Numbered from the stretch's first letter, positions 16,448-25,815 are shown. The stretch: 64,000 nt of DNA from Pyrinomonadaceae bacterium (GCA_019186825.1 JABARP010000024.1:1-64000); one strand, 5' to 3'. Translations and numbers: made by a program. The notes: generated from the letters alone by a model not told the origin.

Positions 16448-18871
16448 ATGACCGAAGGCGAAGATTTTACCGTCGCGCTAAGCGATCCAGAGATCATTGA
16501 ACCAATGATGCAAGTGCCGGCCGAGCTGCCGGTTCTGCCGCTAAGGGACATCGTCATCTATCCGTTCATGATCGTGCCGCTTTTCGTTTCACGCGACCGT
16601 TCGATAAAAGCTGTCGAAGAGGCGCTGAACGAAAATCGAATGATCCTTCTCGTCTCGCAAAAGGATGTGAACAAGGAAGAACCGACCCAGGAAGACCTCT
16701 ATAAAATGGGTACGGTCGCCATCATTATGCGGATGCTCAAGCTGCCTGACGGCCGGATCCGCATCCTGATTCAGGGACTCTCTCGCTGCTCGGTAGATTC
16801 GGTCGATCCAAGCGGCAGCCACATTCGCGCGAAGGTTACGCCTGTGACCGAGCCGCTTGCTCCCGGAAATTCTCCCGAGACAGAGGCATTGATCCGCAAC
16901 GTTCGCGGCTCGATGGAACGTGCGACAAGCTTGGGCAAACCGATATCCCCCGAGGTTCTTGCGATCATCGCGAACCTTGAAGACGCCGGCCGTCTCGCGG
17001 ACCTTTCGGCGTCGAATCTCGACCTTCGGCCGGAGGCGGCGCAGTCCGTCCTCGATATTGCCGATCCGGTCATGCGTCTTCGCCGCGTTAATGAACTTCT
17101 GAGCAAAGAGATCGAAGTGCTCACTTTCCAGCAGGAGATCACGAGCCAGGCGCGTGCCGATATGGACCGCTCCCAGCGTGAATATTTTCTGCGGCAGCAG
17201 ATGAAAGCGATACAGGGCGAGCTAGGCGAGGGCAACGAACTTTACGAAGAGGTTGAGAACTACCGCGAAAAGATCAATGAGGCCAAGATGCCCGAGGCCG
17301 TTCAGGCCGAGGCGCTTCGTCAGCTGAAGAAATTCGAGCGGATGCATCCGGATGCGGCCGAGACCGCGACGCTTAGGAATTGGCTCGACATAATGATCGA
17401 GCTCCCATGGTCTAACGCTTCGGACGACAATCTAGACCTCGCCGTCGCACAAAAAGTACTCGATGAGGACCACTACGGCCTTCCGCGGGTCAAGGATCGT
17501 ATCATCGAAGCTCTCGCGGTCCGCAAACTTCGTGAAAAGCCGAAGGGCTCGATACTTTGCCTTGTAGGCCCGCCTGGAGTCGGCAAGACGAGCCTCGGAC
17601 GTTCGGTCGCTCGTGCGATCAACCGCAAATTCGTTCGCCTAAGCCTCGGAGGGCTCCATGACGAAGCAGAAATTCGCGGCCATCGACGCACATACGTCGG
17701 GGCGATGCCGGGACGCATCATTCAGGCGATCCAACAGGCGGGAACCAATAACCCGCTCGTAATGCTCGACGAGATCGACAAGGTCGGTGCGGATTTTCGC
17801 GGCGACCCAAGCTCGGCGCTCCTCGAAGTGCTAGACCCCGAACAGAATTTCGCTTTCAGGGATAACTATCTCGGCGTTCCGTTCGACCTCTCGAACGTGA
17901 TGTTCATGACGACGGCGAATATGCTCGATACCATCCAGCCCGCGTTGCGAGACCGTATGGAGGTGATCGTCCTTTCCGGCTACACGGCGAACGAAAAGCT
18001 TGAGATCGCCCGCCGTCACGTCATTCCGAAGCAGATCGAAGAGACCGGCCTGACCGACAAAGACGTGAAATTCGACAAGCGGGCAGTTCTCAAGATCATT
18101 ACCGAGTACACGCAGGAAGCAGGCCTTCGCCAGCTCGAACGCGAGATCGGCAAGATCTGCCGCAAGGTCGCACGCAAAAAGGCCGAAGCCAAGCGGAAGA
18201 TCCAGACGGTCAAGGTGACTGCCGACAACGTGAAGGATTTCTTGCGCGTGCCGAAGATCCATATCGAGAAGGCTCCTGAAAAGGACTCGATCGGAACTGT
18301 CACCGGCCTTGCATGGACAGCGACCGGCGGTGAGATCCTTATCATCGAGGCGTTGCGGATACGCGGCAAAGGGAAACTCCAGCTTACCGGCCAACTCGGC
18401 GAGGTGATGCAGGAATCCGCACAAGCGGCTTTCACCTTTGCAAAGAGCCGTTTTGCCGAGCTTGGGATCGAAGAGGACGTACTCGACAATTACGACATAC
18501 ACATTCATTTTCCTGAAGGCGCCATCCCTAAAGACGGTCCGTCCGCCGGCATTGGAATGGCGACGGCTCTCGTCTCGGTCCTTGCAAAACGCCCTGTTCG
18601 GCATACGGTCGCGATGACCGGCGAGATAACACTTCGTGGCAACGTGCTGCCGATCGGCGGAGTCAAAGAAAAGTTGCTTGCGGCCCGCCGTGCACGTATC
18701 AAAACGGTGATCCTGCCGGCGGCAAACGAACGCGATCTTGTCGATCTTCCGCAGGAAGTTCTCGACGATTTGAAGTTTATTTTTGTTGATAATGTGCTTG
18801 AGGTATTCGACGCAGCGTTGCGTCCGGCTTCGCGAAAAGGGAAGGCAGGGAAGGCCGCGGCCGCAAAATAG
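16448..18871 (+). CDS. lon: ATP-dependent protease Lon
   Basis: A cytoplasmic AAA+ protease for damaged and regulatory proteins. The 807-residue product has the N-terminal substrate-binding domain ([23 protein letters not shown]), a coiled-coil section, Walker A (GPPGVGKTS, about residue 374), Walker B ([13 protein letters not shown]), sensor motifs, and the C-terminal protease domain. The catalytic Ser lies in [12 protein letters not shown] (about 699) and the Lys in the [13 protein letters not shown] region. The Ala/Lys-rich tail ([12 protein letters not shown]) is unremarkable. Length and domain order are those of LonA. Confidence 0.97.
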   Translation: MTEGEDFTVALSDPEIIEPMMQVPAELPVLPLRDIVIYPFMIVPLFVSRDRSIKAVEEALNENRMILLVSQKDVNKEEPTQEDLYKMGTVAIIMRMLKLPDGRIRILIQGLSRCSVDSVDPSGSHIRAKVTPVTEPLAPGNSPETEALIRNVRGSMERATSLGKPISPEVLAIIANLEDAGRLADLSASNLDLRPEAAQSVLDIADPVMRLRRVNELLSKEIEVLTFQQEITSQARADMDRSQREYFLRQQMKAIQGELGEGNELYEEVENYREKINEAKMPEAVQAEALRQLKKFERMHPDAAETATLRNWLDIMIELPWSNASDDNLDLAVAQKVLDEDHYGLPRVKDRIIEALAVRKLREKPKGSILCLVGPPGVGKTSLGRSVARAINRKFVRLSLGGLHDEAEIRGHRRTYVGAMPGRIIQAIQQAGTNNPLVMLDEIDKVGADFRGDPSSALLEVLDPEQNFAFRDNYLGVPFDLSNVMFMTTANMLDTIQPALRDRMEVIVLSGYTANEKLEIARRHVIPKQIEETGLTDKDVKFDKRAVLKIITEYTQEAGLRQLEREIGKICRKVARKKAEAKRKIQTVKVTADNVKDFLRVPKIHIEKAPEKDSIGTVTGLAWTATGGEILIIEALRIRGKGKLQLTGQLGEVMQESAQAAFTFAKSRFAELGIEEDVLDNYDIHIHFPEGAIPKDGPSAGIGMATALVSVLAKRPVRHTVAMTGEITLRGNVLPIGGVKEKLLAARRARIKTVILPAANERDLVDLPQEVLDDLKFIFVDNVLEVFDAALRPASRKGKAGKAAAAK

Positions 18872-18927
18872 CCACTAGGTTGGGTAAGGAGTGCGGCGAA
18901 TTCCTTATTTTATAATGGTTTCGGGCA

Positions 18928-18957
18928 TTGACCTGGGCTTTTTATAGTTGATAAAAT
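18928..18957 (+). promoter_or_regulatory. Putative promoter upstream of mltD-like gene
   Basis: TTGACC (18928-18933) is separated by 18 bp from TAAAAT (18952-18957). It would give a leader of roughly 180 nt before the ATG at 19146; the leader contains small GC hairpins (for example CCGCCTGGCGG) but matches no riboswitch I recognise. Confidence 0.45.
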
Positions 18958-19145
18958 CATACATTGTGTTTGCCGCCTGGCGGAGAGGTCCTATAGCGCG
19001 AACACGATTCACAACGCGCGAAAAGCGAACTTTCTCGCATTTTGGGCGTTAGATAGTTTTGATGTTAGTGAAGGCTGCGTGCAATGCTCTCTCGTACCTT
19101 CCGGCCGGGAGTAACGTCAAGAGCAGTATTTACAAGGTTTTTTTG

Positions 19146-20945
19146 ATGAAGAAATTTGGAATTGCCCCAATAGCTCTCGCTGCGTCGTTCTCGCTTTGTG
19201 CGGCGATCAGCGGGTCTGCACAGATCACAAGCACGCGTTCGAGCAATAATACGCGTCCGCCCGAGGTCGCAAAGGCCCAGGCAGACGTGAACTACGTCCT
19301 GATCGAGTCCGGTAAGGCCTTCAAGGACGGCCTCATGGCGTATTCGCAGGGCCGTTATCAGGAAGCAGGAACGCGGTTTGATAAGTCTGTCGAGGTTTTC
19401 CTTTACTCCACGTTGAACATTCAGGGCGAGCCGCGTCTTCAAAATTGCTACAACCAGCTCATCGAAACCGTCTATCGCATCGAATATCCGTCCGATTCGC
19501 AGATCCCGCAAGTGCGTGGTCTTGCAACGACTTGCGGATGGGAAGTTGATGTAACACTTGCAGATAAGGTCGCTCAAATGGCGCGACCCTCTGCAAACAA
19601 TACCACTGCCGCTTCGACCGTTGCGGTTGCCAGCGGACCCAGCGACGGCGGGCCCCGCGGCTTCGTAAATCAGGAGTTCGAGCCTTCGCCGCTCGACGAT
19701 CTTGCAAAGCTTGAGCTTACGCCCGAAGAGCAGGATGTTGACGACAACCCTGTCGCTCAGCAGCAGTATCAGTACCTCCAAAGGGTCGTTTCGAACAAGT
19801 CGCTCGGATTTACCTTCCAGGTTCATCCGATGATCCAACAGTTCATCAACTACTACCGCGGCCGCGGCCGTACGACGATGGAGGTCGGCCTTTACCGCTC
19901 CGGAATGTTCATGTCGATGGCACGGCGGATCTTCCGTGAGGAAGGTGTGCCCGAGAACGTTGCATGGCTCGGCCAGGTTGAGAGTGCCTGGAAGCCGACG
20001 GCATATTCTTCCGCCGCCGCGTCGGGCCTTTGGCAGTTCATACCGGGAACCGGCGTCCGATTCGGTCTGCAGCGCACGGCGTACGTTGACGAACGAAACA
20101 GTTTTGACGAAGCGACCCGCGCCTCTGCACGTTACCTGAAGTTCCTCGCAAACCGCTACAACGGCAACTGGGAACTCGCTATGGCGGCATATAACTCAGG
20201 CGAAGGAAACGTCGATCGTGCGATTCGCAGGGCCGGCGCGGCGAATTTCTGGCTTGCGTTCCCGTATCTGCCGCGTGAGACGCGTAATTACGTTCCGAAT
20301 ATTCTTGCGACGATCCTGATCGCGAACAATCCGAATCAATACGGTTTCGGACAGATCCGGCCGGCGCCCTCGCTTCGATATGAACGCCTGCGTGTTCCGG
20401 CATCGACGAATCTTGCCCTGATCGCCGCAGCCGCCGACACGAACGTGCAGCTTATCCGATATCTGAACCCGCACCTTCGTACGAATACGACGCCGCCGGT
20501 GCCGTATATCGTTAACGTACCGTTTGGAAAGGCAAACGAGGTTGCCGCGATCTTTAAACGCCTTCCGGCTTCGAAGATACCTAACACGCAGCTTGCTAAT
20601 TCTACGCACGGCGAAACGTGGCAGACGATCTCGAACCGAACGGGCGTAAGCGTCGCCGAGCTGATGGAAGCTAATCCGGGAATGAAGCACCCGAGCGGTA
20701 AGGTCTTTGTACCCGTGGCCGCCGGCAATCGCGTTGAATCTACGGCCTATACTCGTCCGACGAATCGTCCGCCAACTACGCCTGCGGCCGCTAAGGTTCG
20801 CATCGTCAAGGCAAAGGCGGGCGACACTGTTGCCAAGATCGCAGCTCGTGAAAAGGTCGATGCTGCGGAGCTTGCAAAATTCAACGGCCTTCTCCCGAAC
20901 TCGGTTCTTTTCTCGGGCCGCGAGATCAAGATCCCAACCAAATAG
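19146..20945 (+). CDS. mltD: Membrane-bound lytic murein transglycosylase D-like, with LysM domains
   Basis: Cleaves peptidoglycan glycan strands in the periplasm. The 599-residue product starts with a signal peptide (MKKFGIAPIALAASFSLCAAISGSAQ). A helical N-terminal segment follows, then an SLT domain with the catalytic Glu near residue 279 (GQVESAWKPTAYSS) and the motifs ASGLWQFIPGTG and LAMAAYNSGEGNV. After a linker there are two LysM peptidoglycan-binding modules (ETWQTISNRTGVSVAELMEANPG; AKAGDTVAKIAAREKVDAAELAKFNGL). The start at 19146 is chosen because it begins the signal peptide; the frame extends upstream to 19059 without support. Confidence 0.92.
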   Translation: MKKFGIAPIALAASFSLCAAISGSAQITSTRSSNNTRPPEVAKAQADVNYVLIESGKAFKDGLMAYSQGRYQEAGTRFDKSVEVFLYSTLNIQGEPRLQNCYNQLIETVYRIEYPSDSQIPQVRGLATTCGWEVDVTLADKVAQMARPSANNTTAASTVAVASGPSDGGPRGFVNQEFEPSPLDDLAKLELTPEEQDVDDNPVAQQQYQYLQRVVSNKSLGFTFQVHPMIQQFINYYRGRGRTTMEVGLYRSGMFMSMARRIFREEGVPENVAWLGQVESAWKPTAYSSAAASGLWQFIPGTGVRFGLQRTAYVDERNSFDEATRASARYLKFLANRYNGNWELAMAAYNSGEGNVDRAIRRAGAANFWLAFPYLPRETRNYVPNILATILIANNPNQYGFGQIRPAPSLRYERLRVPASTNLALIAAAADTNVQLIRYLNPHLRTNTTPPVPYIVNVPFGKANEVAAIFKRLPASKIPNTQLANSTHGETWQTISNRTGVSVAELMEANPGMKHPSGKVFVPVAAGNRVESTAYTRPTNRPPTTPAAAKVRIVKAKAGDTVAKIAAREKVDAAELAKFNGLLPNSVLFSGREIKIPTK

Positions 20946-20973
20946 CTGTTTGCTTTTGGCTCTTTTGTTTAGA

Positions 20974-21010
20974 GAACGCCGGATACGCTGGAGAGCGAGT
21001 TCGGCGTTTT
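20974..21010 (+). terminator. Probable terminator after mltD-like gene
   Basis: AACGCCG (20975-20981) pairs with CGGCGTT (21002-21008), followed by TTTT. It lies about 30 bp after the stop codon and just before the next promoter. Confidence 0.6.
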
Positions 21011-21024
21011 GCCGTTAGCGTGGT

Positions 21025-21053
21025 TTGACAAATTCAGGTATTGTAACTATACT
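21025..21053 (+). promoter_or_regulatory. Sigma-70 promoter of the Rrf2 gene
   Basis: A perfect TTGACA (21025-21030) is followed after 17 bp by TATACT (21048-21053). Transcription should begin around 21060, only a few bases before the ATG at 21064, so the mRNA would be nearly leaderless. The -10 element lies inside the operator dyad. Confidence 0.75.
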
Positions 21054-21060
21054 TGTTACA
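21042..21060. promoter_or_regulatory. Operator dyad TGTAAC-N7-GTTACA, site 1
   Basis: A perfect inverted repeat with 6-bp arms and 7-bp spacer overlaps the -10 of the Rrf2 promoter. A second copy with one mismatch and the same spacing is at 21516-21534, before the next gene, which points to autoregulation by the Rrf2 protein. Confidence 0.65.
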
Positions 21061-21063
21061 GTT

Positions 21064-21498
21064 ATGGCGGCTAATAGCCAATTCGCAATGGCAGTTCACA
21101 TTTTGACGCTGCTTGCGAGAAAAGGCGACCAAAACTTAAAGTCCGATGCGATCGCACACAGCGTGAATACGAACCCCGTTGTGATCCGACGCATCCTTGG
21201 ACAGCTTGCACACGCTGACCTTGTGGCATCGCAGACCGGAGCGTCCGGCGGTACTAAGCTTGCGCGTTCGCCGGAAGAGATCTGCCTCGTCGATGTTTAC
21301 AAGGCTGTCTCGTGCGGAGAGGTCTTCGCCTTGCCATCGCGGCCGGCAAGCCAGGATTGCCCAGTCGGCCGGAATATAGAATCTGTCCTCTGCAACCTTC
21401 AAAAGGCTATCGATCGCAGTGTTGCAGAGAAATTGGGCGAGTTTACGCTCGCGAGGGTGCTCGAGATGATCGATTCCGAGGACGCTCTCGCGGCTTAA
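21064..21498 (+). CDS. Rrf2-family transcriptional regulator
   Basis: A 144-residue winged-helix regulator. It starts MAANSQFAMAVHILTLLARKG, the standard Rrf2 N-terminus; the HTH covers about residues 22-60 (SDAIAHSVNTNPVVIRRILGQLAHADLV), followed by the wing (QTGASGGTKLARSPEEI). Three cysteines (SCGE, DCPVGRNI, VLCNL) are spaced 14 and 10 apart, unlike the Fe-S spacing of IscR/NsrR. The CPVGRNI motif fits the YwnA-like, thiol-sensing branch. The neighbouring genes (thioredoxin-like, MDR oxidoreductase, thioredoxin) fit a redox or electrophile sensor. Confidence 0.9.
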   Translation: MAANSQFAMAVHILTLLARKGDQNLKSDAIAHSVNTNPVVIRRILGQLAHADLVASQTGASGGTKLARSPEEICLVDVYKAVSCGEVFALPSRPASQDCPVGRNIESVLCNLQKAIDRSVAEKLGEFTLARVLEMIDSEDALAA

Positions 21499-21515
21499 AA
21501 TTTTTTGGAAAGAAT

Positions 21516-21534
21516 TGTAGCAATTACTGTTACA
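21516..21534. promoter_or_regulatory. Operator dyad TGTAGC-N7-GTTACA, site 2
   Basis: Same arms and spacer as site 1 with one mismatch, placed 20 bp upstream of the thioredoxin-like gene. The local promoter is not obvious; a TTGGAA at 21505-21510 could be a -35. Confidence 0.6.
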
Positions 21535-21553
21535 GATCAAGGTAGGGGTTATC

Positions 21554-22174
21554 ATGCGGGAATATTATGAAAGGTCAATGACATTTGAGGAGTATCTGGG
21601 TCTGCTCGATGACCTGCTCCGCGACGGAAAGACCACAGGGGACGACCAATCGGTCGAAAAGGTGAGCTTCGCTCTTCTGAATCGTAAACGGATCGAGCGT
21701 ATTCAAAAGACATTTATCCCTGAGACGGCAGCGGCAAAGGTCATCAGCGAGGTCTCGAATCGAAGGACTTGGTATATTTTGACCGAAGGTTGGTGCGGGG
21801 ACGCCGCGCAAAGCATACCGGTCATAGAACAGCTCACAAGCTTAAATCCTTTGATCGAGACACGGTATCTCCTTCGCGATCAGAATCTTGAGCTGATGGA
21901 TAAGTATCTGACGAATGGATCTCGTTCGATCCCAAAAGTGATCTCGACCCTCAACGTAACGGATACTGTGCTTTGGACGTGGGGGCCGAGGCCGCACGGG
22001 GCAACCGAACTTTTCGCGGATCTGAAGGCAAAAGGTACGCCGAAGCCGGAGATACTGGAGGCGGTTCAGCGTTGGTACAATGCGGATAAAGGAAATTCGA
22101 TCGCGCACGAGCTGGCGGAGCTAACGGCCCTTGGAACTAAGCAGGCGGCTCGGACTATTTCCGGACTTACCTAA
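21554..22174 (+). CDS. Thioredoxin-like protein with a WCGD site
   Basis: A 206-residue thioredoxin-fold protein of the bacterial 'thioredoxin family' group. The active-site region reads ILTEGWCGDAAQSIPVIEQL, so only one cysteine is present (WCGD rather than WCxxC). The cis-Pro is in SRSIPKVIS, and the WGPRP turn follows. A single Cys suggests a monothiol, bacillithiol-linked or glutaredoxin-like role, but this is inference. The start could also be ATG 21578 (MTFEEYLGLL), which has an AAGG site upstream. It lies 2 bp before the MDR oxidoreductase gene. Confidence 0.82.
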   Translation: MREYYERSMTFEEYLGLLDDLLRDGKTTGDDQSVEKVSFALLNRKRIERIQKTFIPETAAAKVISEVSNRRTWYILTEGWCGDAAQSIPVIEQLTSLNPLIETRYLLRDQNLELMDKYLTNGSRSIPKVISTLNVTDTVLWTWGPRPHGATELFADLKAKGTPKPEILEAVQRWYNADKGNSIAHELAELTALGTKQAARTISGLT

Positions 22175-22176
22175 AG

Positions 22177-23196
22177 ATGAAGGCTTACGAGCTCGACAAA
22201 TTCGGCATCGAGAATCTACGTATTGTCGATGCCGCAATGCCTGAACCCGGCGATGACGAAGTGCTCGTAAAGGTACACTCGGCGTCGCTGAACTATCGCG
22301 ACCTTATGGTCGTGAACGGCCAGTACAATCCGCGTATGAAGCTGCCCGTCGTGCCGCTCTCGGATGCCGCGGGCGAAGTTACGGCCGTTGGCAAGAACGT
22401 TGTTTCGCGAAGGGTTGGTGAACGCGTGATGCCGCTTTTTGTGCAAAAGTGGTTCGATGGACGGCTCGACGTTCCAGCATCCAGAAGTTCGCTCGGCGGC
22501 GATGCTCGATCGAACGGAGTGTTGCGGGAATACGCCGCGTTCAATGAGAGATCGGTCGTCAGCATCCCGGAATATCTTAGCTTTGCTGAGGCCGCCACGC
22601 TACCGTGTACGGCGTTGACTGCATGGAATGCTCTGGTCGAATCGGGCAAACTGCAGAAAGGCGAAACCGTTCTGACGCTTGGTACCGGCGGCGTCTCGAT
22701 CTTCGCGGTCCAGATCGCAAAGCTTTTCGGTGCAAGGGTGATCGCAACGTCCTCGTCCGACGCAAAGATCGAGAAGCTCAAGGCTCTCGGCGCGGATGAG
22801 ACCATCAACTATCGCTCGACGCCTGATTGGGAGCAAAAGGTGCTCGAATGGACGGGCGGCCAGGGCGTCGATCACGTTGTCGAGGTCGGCGGTGCCGGCA
22901 CTATTGAAAAGAGCGTCGCGTCCGTCCGGATGGGCGGCGAGATCGCCATGATCGGTGCACTTTCGGGTGGAGCGTCAGTAGACACGGTGCCGATCTTTAT
23001 GCGTGCGATCAGCCTTAACGGCATATTTGTCGGCTCAAAGGCGATGTTCGAGCGAATGTTAAAGGAGTTCACACGAGCAGAGCTGCGGCCGGTTATCGAC
23101 CGCGAATTCAGTTTTGACGAGGCTCCGGAGGCTCTGCGTTATATGCAGAAGGGCGAGCATTTCGGCAAGATCGTGATCAATTACGAACGCCATTAG
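22177..23196 (+). CDS. Zinc-independent MDR alcohol dehydrogenase/quinone reductase-like
   Basis: A 339-residue medium-chain dehydrogenase/reductase. It has the GroES-like N-domain (ASLNYRDLMVVNGQY; PLSDAAGEVTAVGKNV) and a Rossmann domain with the NAD(P) motif LTLGTGGVSIFAVQIAKLFGARVIAT (about 165-195). The C-terminal end (GEHFGKIVINY) is typical. The structural and catalytic Cys ligands of zinc ADHs are absent, so the protein probably reduces quinones or enones with NAD(P)H. It is translationally close to the thioredoxin-like gene and likely part of the Rrf2-controlled transcript. Confidence 0.9.
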   Translation: MKAYELDKFGIENLRIVDAAMPEPGDDEVLVKVHSASLNYRDLMVVNGQYNPRMKLPVVPLSDAAGEVTAVGKNVVSRRVGERVMPLFVQKWFDGRLDVPASRSSLGGDARSNGVLREYAAFNERSVVSIPEYLSFAEAATLPCTALTAWNALVESGKLQKGETVLTLGTGGVSIFAVQIAKLFGARVIATSSSDAKIEKLKALGADETINYRSTPDWEQKVLEWTGGQGVDHVVEVGGAGTIEKSVASVRMGGEIAMIGALSGGASVDTVPIFMRAISLNGIFVGSKAMFERMLKEFTRAELRPVIDREFSFDEAPEALRYMQKGEHFGKIVINYERH

Positions 23197-23294
23197 GCGT
23201 GGCGCATTTTTCAGACCGTCAACAGACATTTTACCCCTCGTCGGGTAACATTAAAGCTAAGATCGAAGGATCATTTTTAAGGAGAATAGAATAA

Positions 23295-23621
23295 ATGGGT
23301 GCATTTGCAAAAGCAGTAACTGACACCGCTTTCGAAGCGGAGGTCTTGAATTCGGACAAACCGGTGCTGGTGGATTTTTGGGCAGAATGGTGTGCTCCGT
23401 GCCGTGCGATCGCGGATTCGGTCGAGGCCGTGGCTCAAGAGTTTCAGGGGTCGGCAGGCGTCTATAAGCTGAATGTTGATGAGAATCCGAACGTGTCAAA
23501 TCGTTTCGGTATCCGCAGCATTCCGACGCTGATCGTCTTCAAGGGCGGGCAGGAGCAGGAGCGTGTTGTCGGCGGCGTAAGCCGTGAGGTCCTCGCAAAC
23601 CTTATCAAGCGGCACGTCTAA
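23295..23621 (+). CDS. trxA: Thioredoxin
   Basis: A 108-residue thioredoxin with the active site WAEWCAPCRAI (WCAPC, about residues 31-35), the cis-Pro in RSIPTLIVFK and the C-terminal helix. CAPC instead of the more usual CGPC is a common variant. A strong AAGGAG ribosome-binding site lies 10 bp before the ATG. It follows the redox gene pair but has a 98-bp gap, so it may have its own promoter. Confidence 0.95.
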   Translation: MGAFAKAVTDTAFEAEVLNSDKPVLVDFWAEWCAPCRAIADSVEAVAQEFQGSAGVYKLNVDENPNVSNRFGIRSIPTLIVFKGGQEQERVVGGVSREVLANLIKRHV

Positions 23622-23648
23622 TTTTCGGTTTGCCGAAGATATGAAGCT

Positions 23649-23682
23649 AAAGAAGGCCGGGCGAGATCGCCCGGCCTTCTTT
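23649..23682. terminator. Bidirectional intrinsic terminator
   Basis: A perfect 16-bp stem, AAAGAAGGCCGGGCGA pairing with TCGCCCGGCCTTCTTT, around a 2-base centre (so an effective loop of four or more). It serves trxA on the plus strand and the FG-GAP gene on the minus strand. Confidence 0.9.
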
Positions 23683-23707
23683 ATTTATGTCACTATTCCG
23701 AAAGGAA

Positions 23708-25357
23708 TTAGTGAGCGTTATAGTTAGCTACCGGATAGTCGCCCTGCTGTCCCCACTCGGTTTGAGCGAGAGCTCCTGATGAGCTTGTCCTCACGTAGAA
23801 GAAGTTCTGCGTAAAGTCGGCATTCGGACGCCACACGGCAACATCGGTCTTGCCGTCACCGTCATAATCACCCTGCGTCACGAAGTCCGAAGCCGAAAGA
23901 CCCCAAGTTCCGAAGTACGGGGAATCCGCCGGTGCCGAGCTCTTGCGGACGTACCAATCAATGCCGCCTGCGTTGCCGCGGACGACAGCGATATCGGTCT
24001 TGCCGTCGCCGTCATAGTCGCCGGGGACGATCACATCCGTCGGCAAGCCGAAGTAGTACATGCTAACCGTTCCCGGACCATTTGCGTACATCCAGTAGAC
24101 AGCCTGCGGTCCGCCGCCGCGTTGGATCATAAAGTCGGCCATACCGTCACCGTTGTAGTCGCCGGGTGCCGGGAAGTCATCACCCCGGCCCCACGGATTG
24201 TAAACGATGTTGCCTGAGTTAGGACCGCTGCTTGCACGATAGAACCAGAAGCTTGGGTCGCCCGAACTGACGCCGGCGCGATAGACGGCAACATCGTCTT
24301 TTCCGTCGCCTGTGTAATCGTCAACGACGGATGGGTTGTCACCCGTCTGTCCAAAGGTATCGACACGAAGTGTGCTGTTCGAACTCTGGAAGATGTAGAA
24401 CGCTGCTACCGAGGGAGCACCGGGACGCCACACAGCAATATCAGATTTGCTGTCGCCATCGAAATCACCGGAGACGAAGAAATCCGCGGCCGTACCAAAG
24501 GCTGTCTGGAAATCGCCCGAACACTGCTGGCTCGAACCCGAAGCATGACAGCCATACCACGTAACCTGGCCGGTCGGGCCGCCGCCCGTGTTGCGGACCA
24601 CTGCGTAGTCGGTCTTGCCGTCGCCGTTGTAATCAAGCACATGCTGGGTATTGGCAACCGGGCCTGCCGGTGTATAGGTGAACGTATCGATACCGATGAA
24701 GTTCGAGTTGTTTCCCGCAGGTCCGCCGTCCTCAACGAAATAGCGGAATCCAATTCGACCGCTTGTTGGGCCGGGCAGGCCCGACAAGGTCAGAGTTACC
24801 TGCGTCCAAACATCAGGATAATTCGCCGGCGGCGTACCGCCGCCAGTATTGTAGGTCGGGTTGATGTCGAGCAAAAGGGTAGTGAAATCACCGATGCCTG
24901 TTGCCCCGGTTCCGACATTCGTGCTTGCTCCTGCGGTCGAAAGACGTACCTGAAGACGATCCGGGAAAGTGCCGCCGGTAACGGTCCTTGTCCAGAACGA
25001 GATAGTATCGCCGTTGTTGAATGTGCGGTTCGGCGTCATCAGCCAGTTGCTAATCGTCCCGGCGCCAGAGGTGTTATTGAAGTTGGCTCCGATATACGCG
25101 GTGGCTGCCCCGGCCTGCGACGGAAATACAGTGGCGTTGCCTTGAAACCACGTAGTAGTTCCGACGGGGCTACTGTTGTTTTGCGTGGCCCAGCCCGCGG
25201 TCGGCAGCGTGGTGATGTCATCGAACCCCTCTGTGATCGCCTGCCCAAAGGCCGTAGTTGCGCCAGCGAGCGAAACTGCCGCAACAAAGGCGGCCGCAAG
25301 AGCGGACGTACGCGCAACCTTACGCCAGCTCGAAAATACTTCAGAAACTGAAAACAT
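23708..25357 (-). CDS. Secreted FG-GAP/VCBS repeat protein, paralogue 1
   Basis: A 549-residue secreted protein. A long signal sequence (about 40 residues, ending AGATTAFGQA) is followed by a jelly-roll-like N-domain (ITEGFDDITTLPTAGWATQNNSSPVG..., about 40-220). Six or seven FG-GAP-type calcium-binding repeats follow, each with a DxDGDGKxDxAVxR core (DYNGDGKTDYAVVR, DFDGDSKSDIAVWR, and so on), probably forming a propeller-like structure. The start at 25357 has GGAGGGAG upstream. The repeat half is nearly the same as in the protein at 26049-27815, so the two are tandem paralogues with different N-domains. Likely cell-surface or secreted; role unknown. Confidence 0.88.
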   Translation of the reverse strand: MFSVSEVFSSWRKVARTSALAAAFVAAVSLAGATTAFGQAITEGFDDITTLPTAGWATQNNSSPVGTTTWFQGNATVFPSQAGAATAYIGANFNNTSGAGTISNWLMTPNRTFNNGDTISFWTRTVTGGTFPDRLQVRLSTAGASTNVGTGATGIGDFTTLLLDINPTYNTGGGTPPANYPDVWTQVTLTLSGLPGPTSGRIGFRYFVEDGGPAGNNSNFIGIDTFTYTPAGPVANTQHVLDYNGDGKTDYAVVRNTGGGPTGQVTWYGCHASGSSQQCSGDFQTAFGTAADFFVSGDFDGDSKSDIAVWRPGAPSVAAFYIFQSSNSTLRVDTFGQTGDNPSVVDDYTGDGKDDVAVYRAGVSSGDPSFWFYRASSGPNSGNIVYNPWGRGDDFPAPGDYNGDGMADFMIQRGGGPQAVYWMYANGPGTVSMYYFGLPTDVIVPGDYDGDGKTDIAVVRGNAGGIDWYVRKSSAPADSPYFGTWGLSASDFVTQGDYDGDGKTDVAVWRPNADFTQNFFYVRTSSSGALAQTEWGQQGDYPVANYNAH

Positions 25358-25556
25358 ATACTCTCCCTCCAATTCTCGGGTAGATACTAACCCTACCCAC
25401 GATCTAAAAGAAACAGATTCTAATAAAAATGTACAGACTTACTCCGCTAGTTTATTAGTAAAGTTCCGCTCCCGTCAACCGTCAGGAACCGTTTGTCGTA
25501 TGCCATTCTAAGTGACAACAGCAGCGGCTCGAACACAGCTAAGTTCCCGTGTCCCT

Positions 25557-25578
25557 AGCCCGCACGTCAGTGAGGGCT
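25557..25578. repeat. REP-like imperfect palindrome
   Basis: AGCCC-g-CAC-gtca-GTG-a-GGGCT forms an interrupted stem-loop. A half copy (TAGCCCGCAC) is seen at about 51584-51593, suggesting a dispersed family. Confidence 0.55.
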
Positions 25579-25627
25579 CAACATTGACCGCCACTCGGCA
25601 AAACAACCCGAAGATCCGGTCCTTTTC

Positions 25628-25815
25628 CTTCGCGTCCTTTGCGACTTTGCGTTTCCTGCTTATCGAATCGCCGCTATTTCTCTTTGCACTCTTCACGTTG
25701 GTTTTAACGCAAAGAACCCAAAGATACTCGCAAAGGTCTCAAAGACGCTGCCGCGAGATCCTTCCCTTTGCGAACCTTGTGCGGGCCTCACTTCGCGACC
25801 TTTGCGTCTTCTGCC
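25628..25815. repeat. Cluster of CTTTGCG/CGCAAAG short repeats
   Basis: At least seven copies of a T(T)TGCG-type core occur within 190 bp: forward in the first part (CCTTTGCG, ACTTTGCGTT, CTTTGCAC), reversed in the middle (AACGCAAAG, CGCAAAGG) and forward again at the end (CCTTTGCGAA, CCTTTGCGTC). The reversed block could pair with either flank to form a long hairpin. Confidence 0.6.

Noticed and set aside
19059..19145. Upstream start for the lytic transglycosylase
   Set aside because: It would place 29 residues before a normal signal peptide.
18958..19145. Riboswitch in the mltD leader
   Set aside because: Small hairpins are present, but nothing matches the conserved cores of c-di-GMP or c-di-AMP riboswitches.
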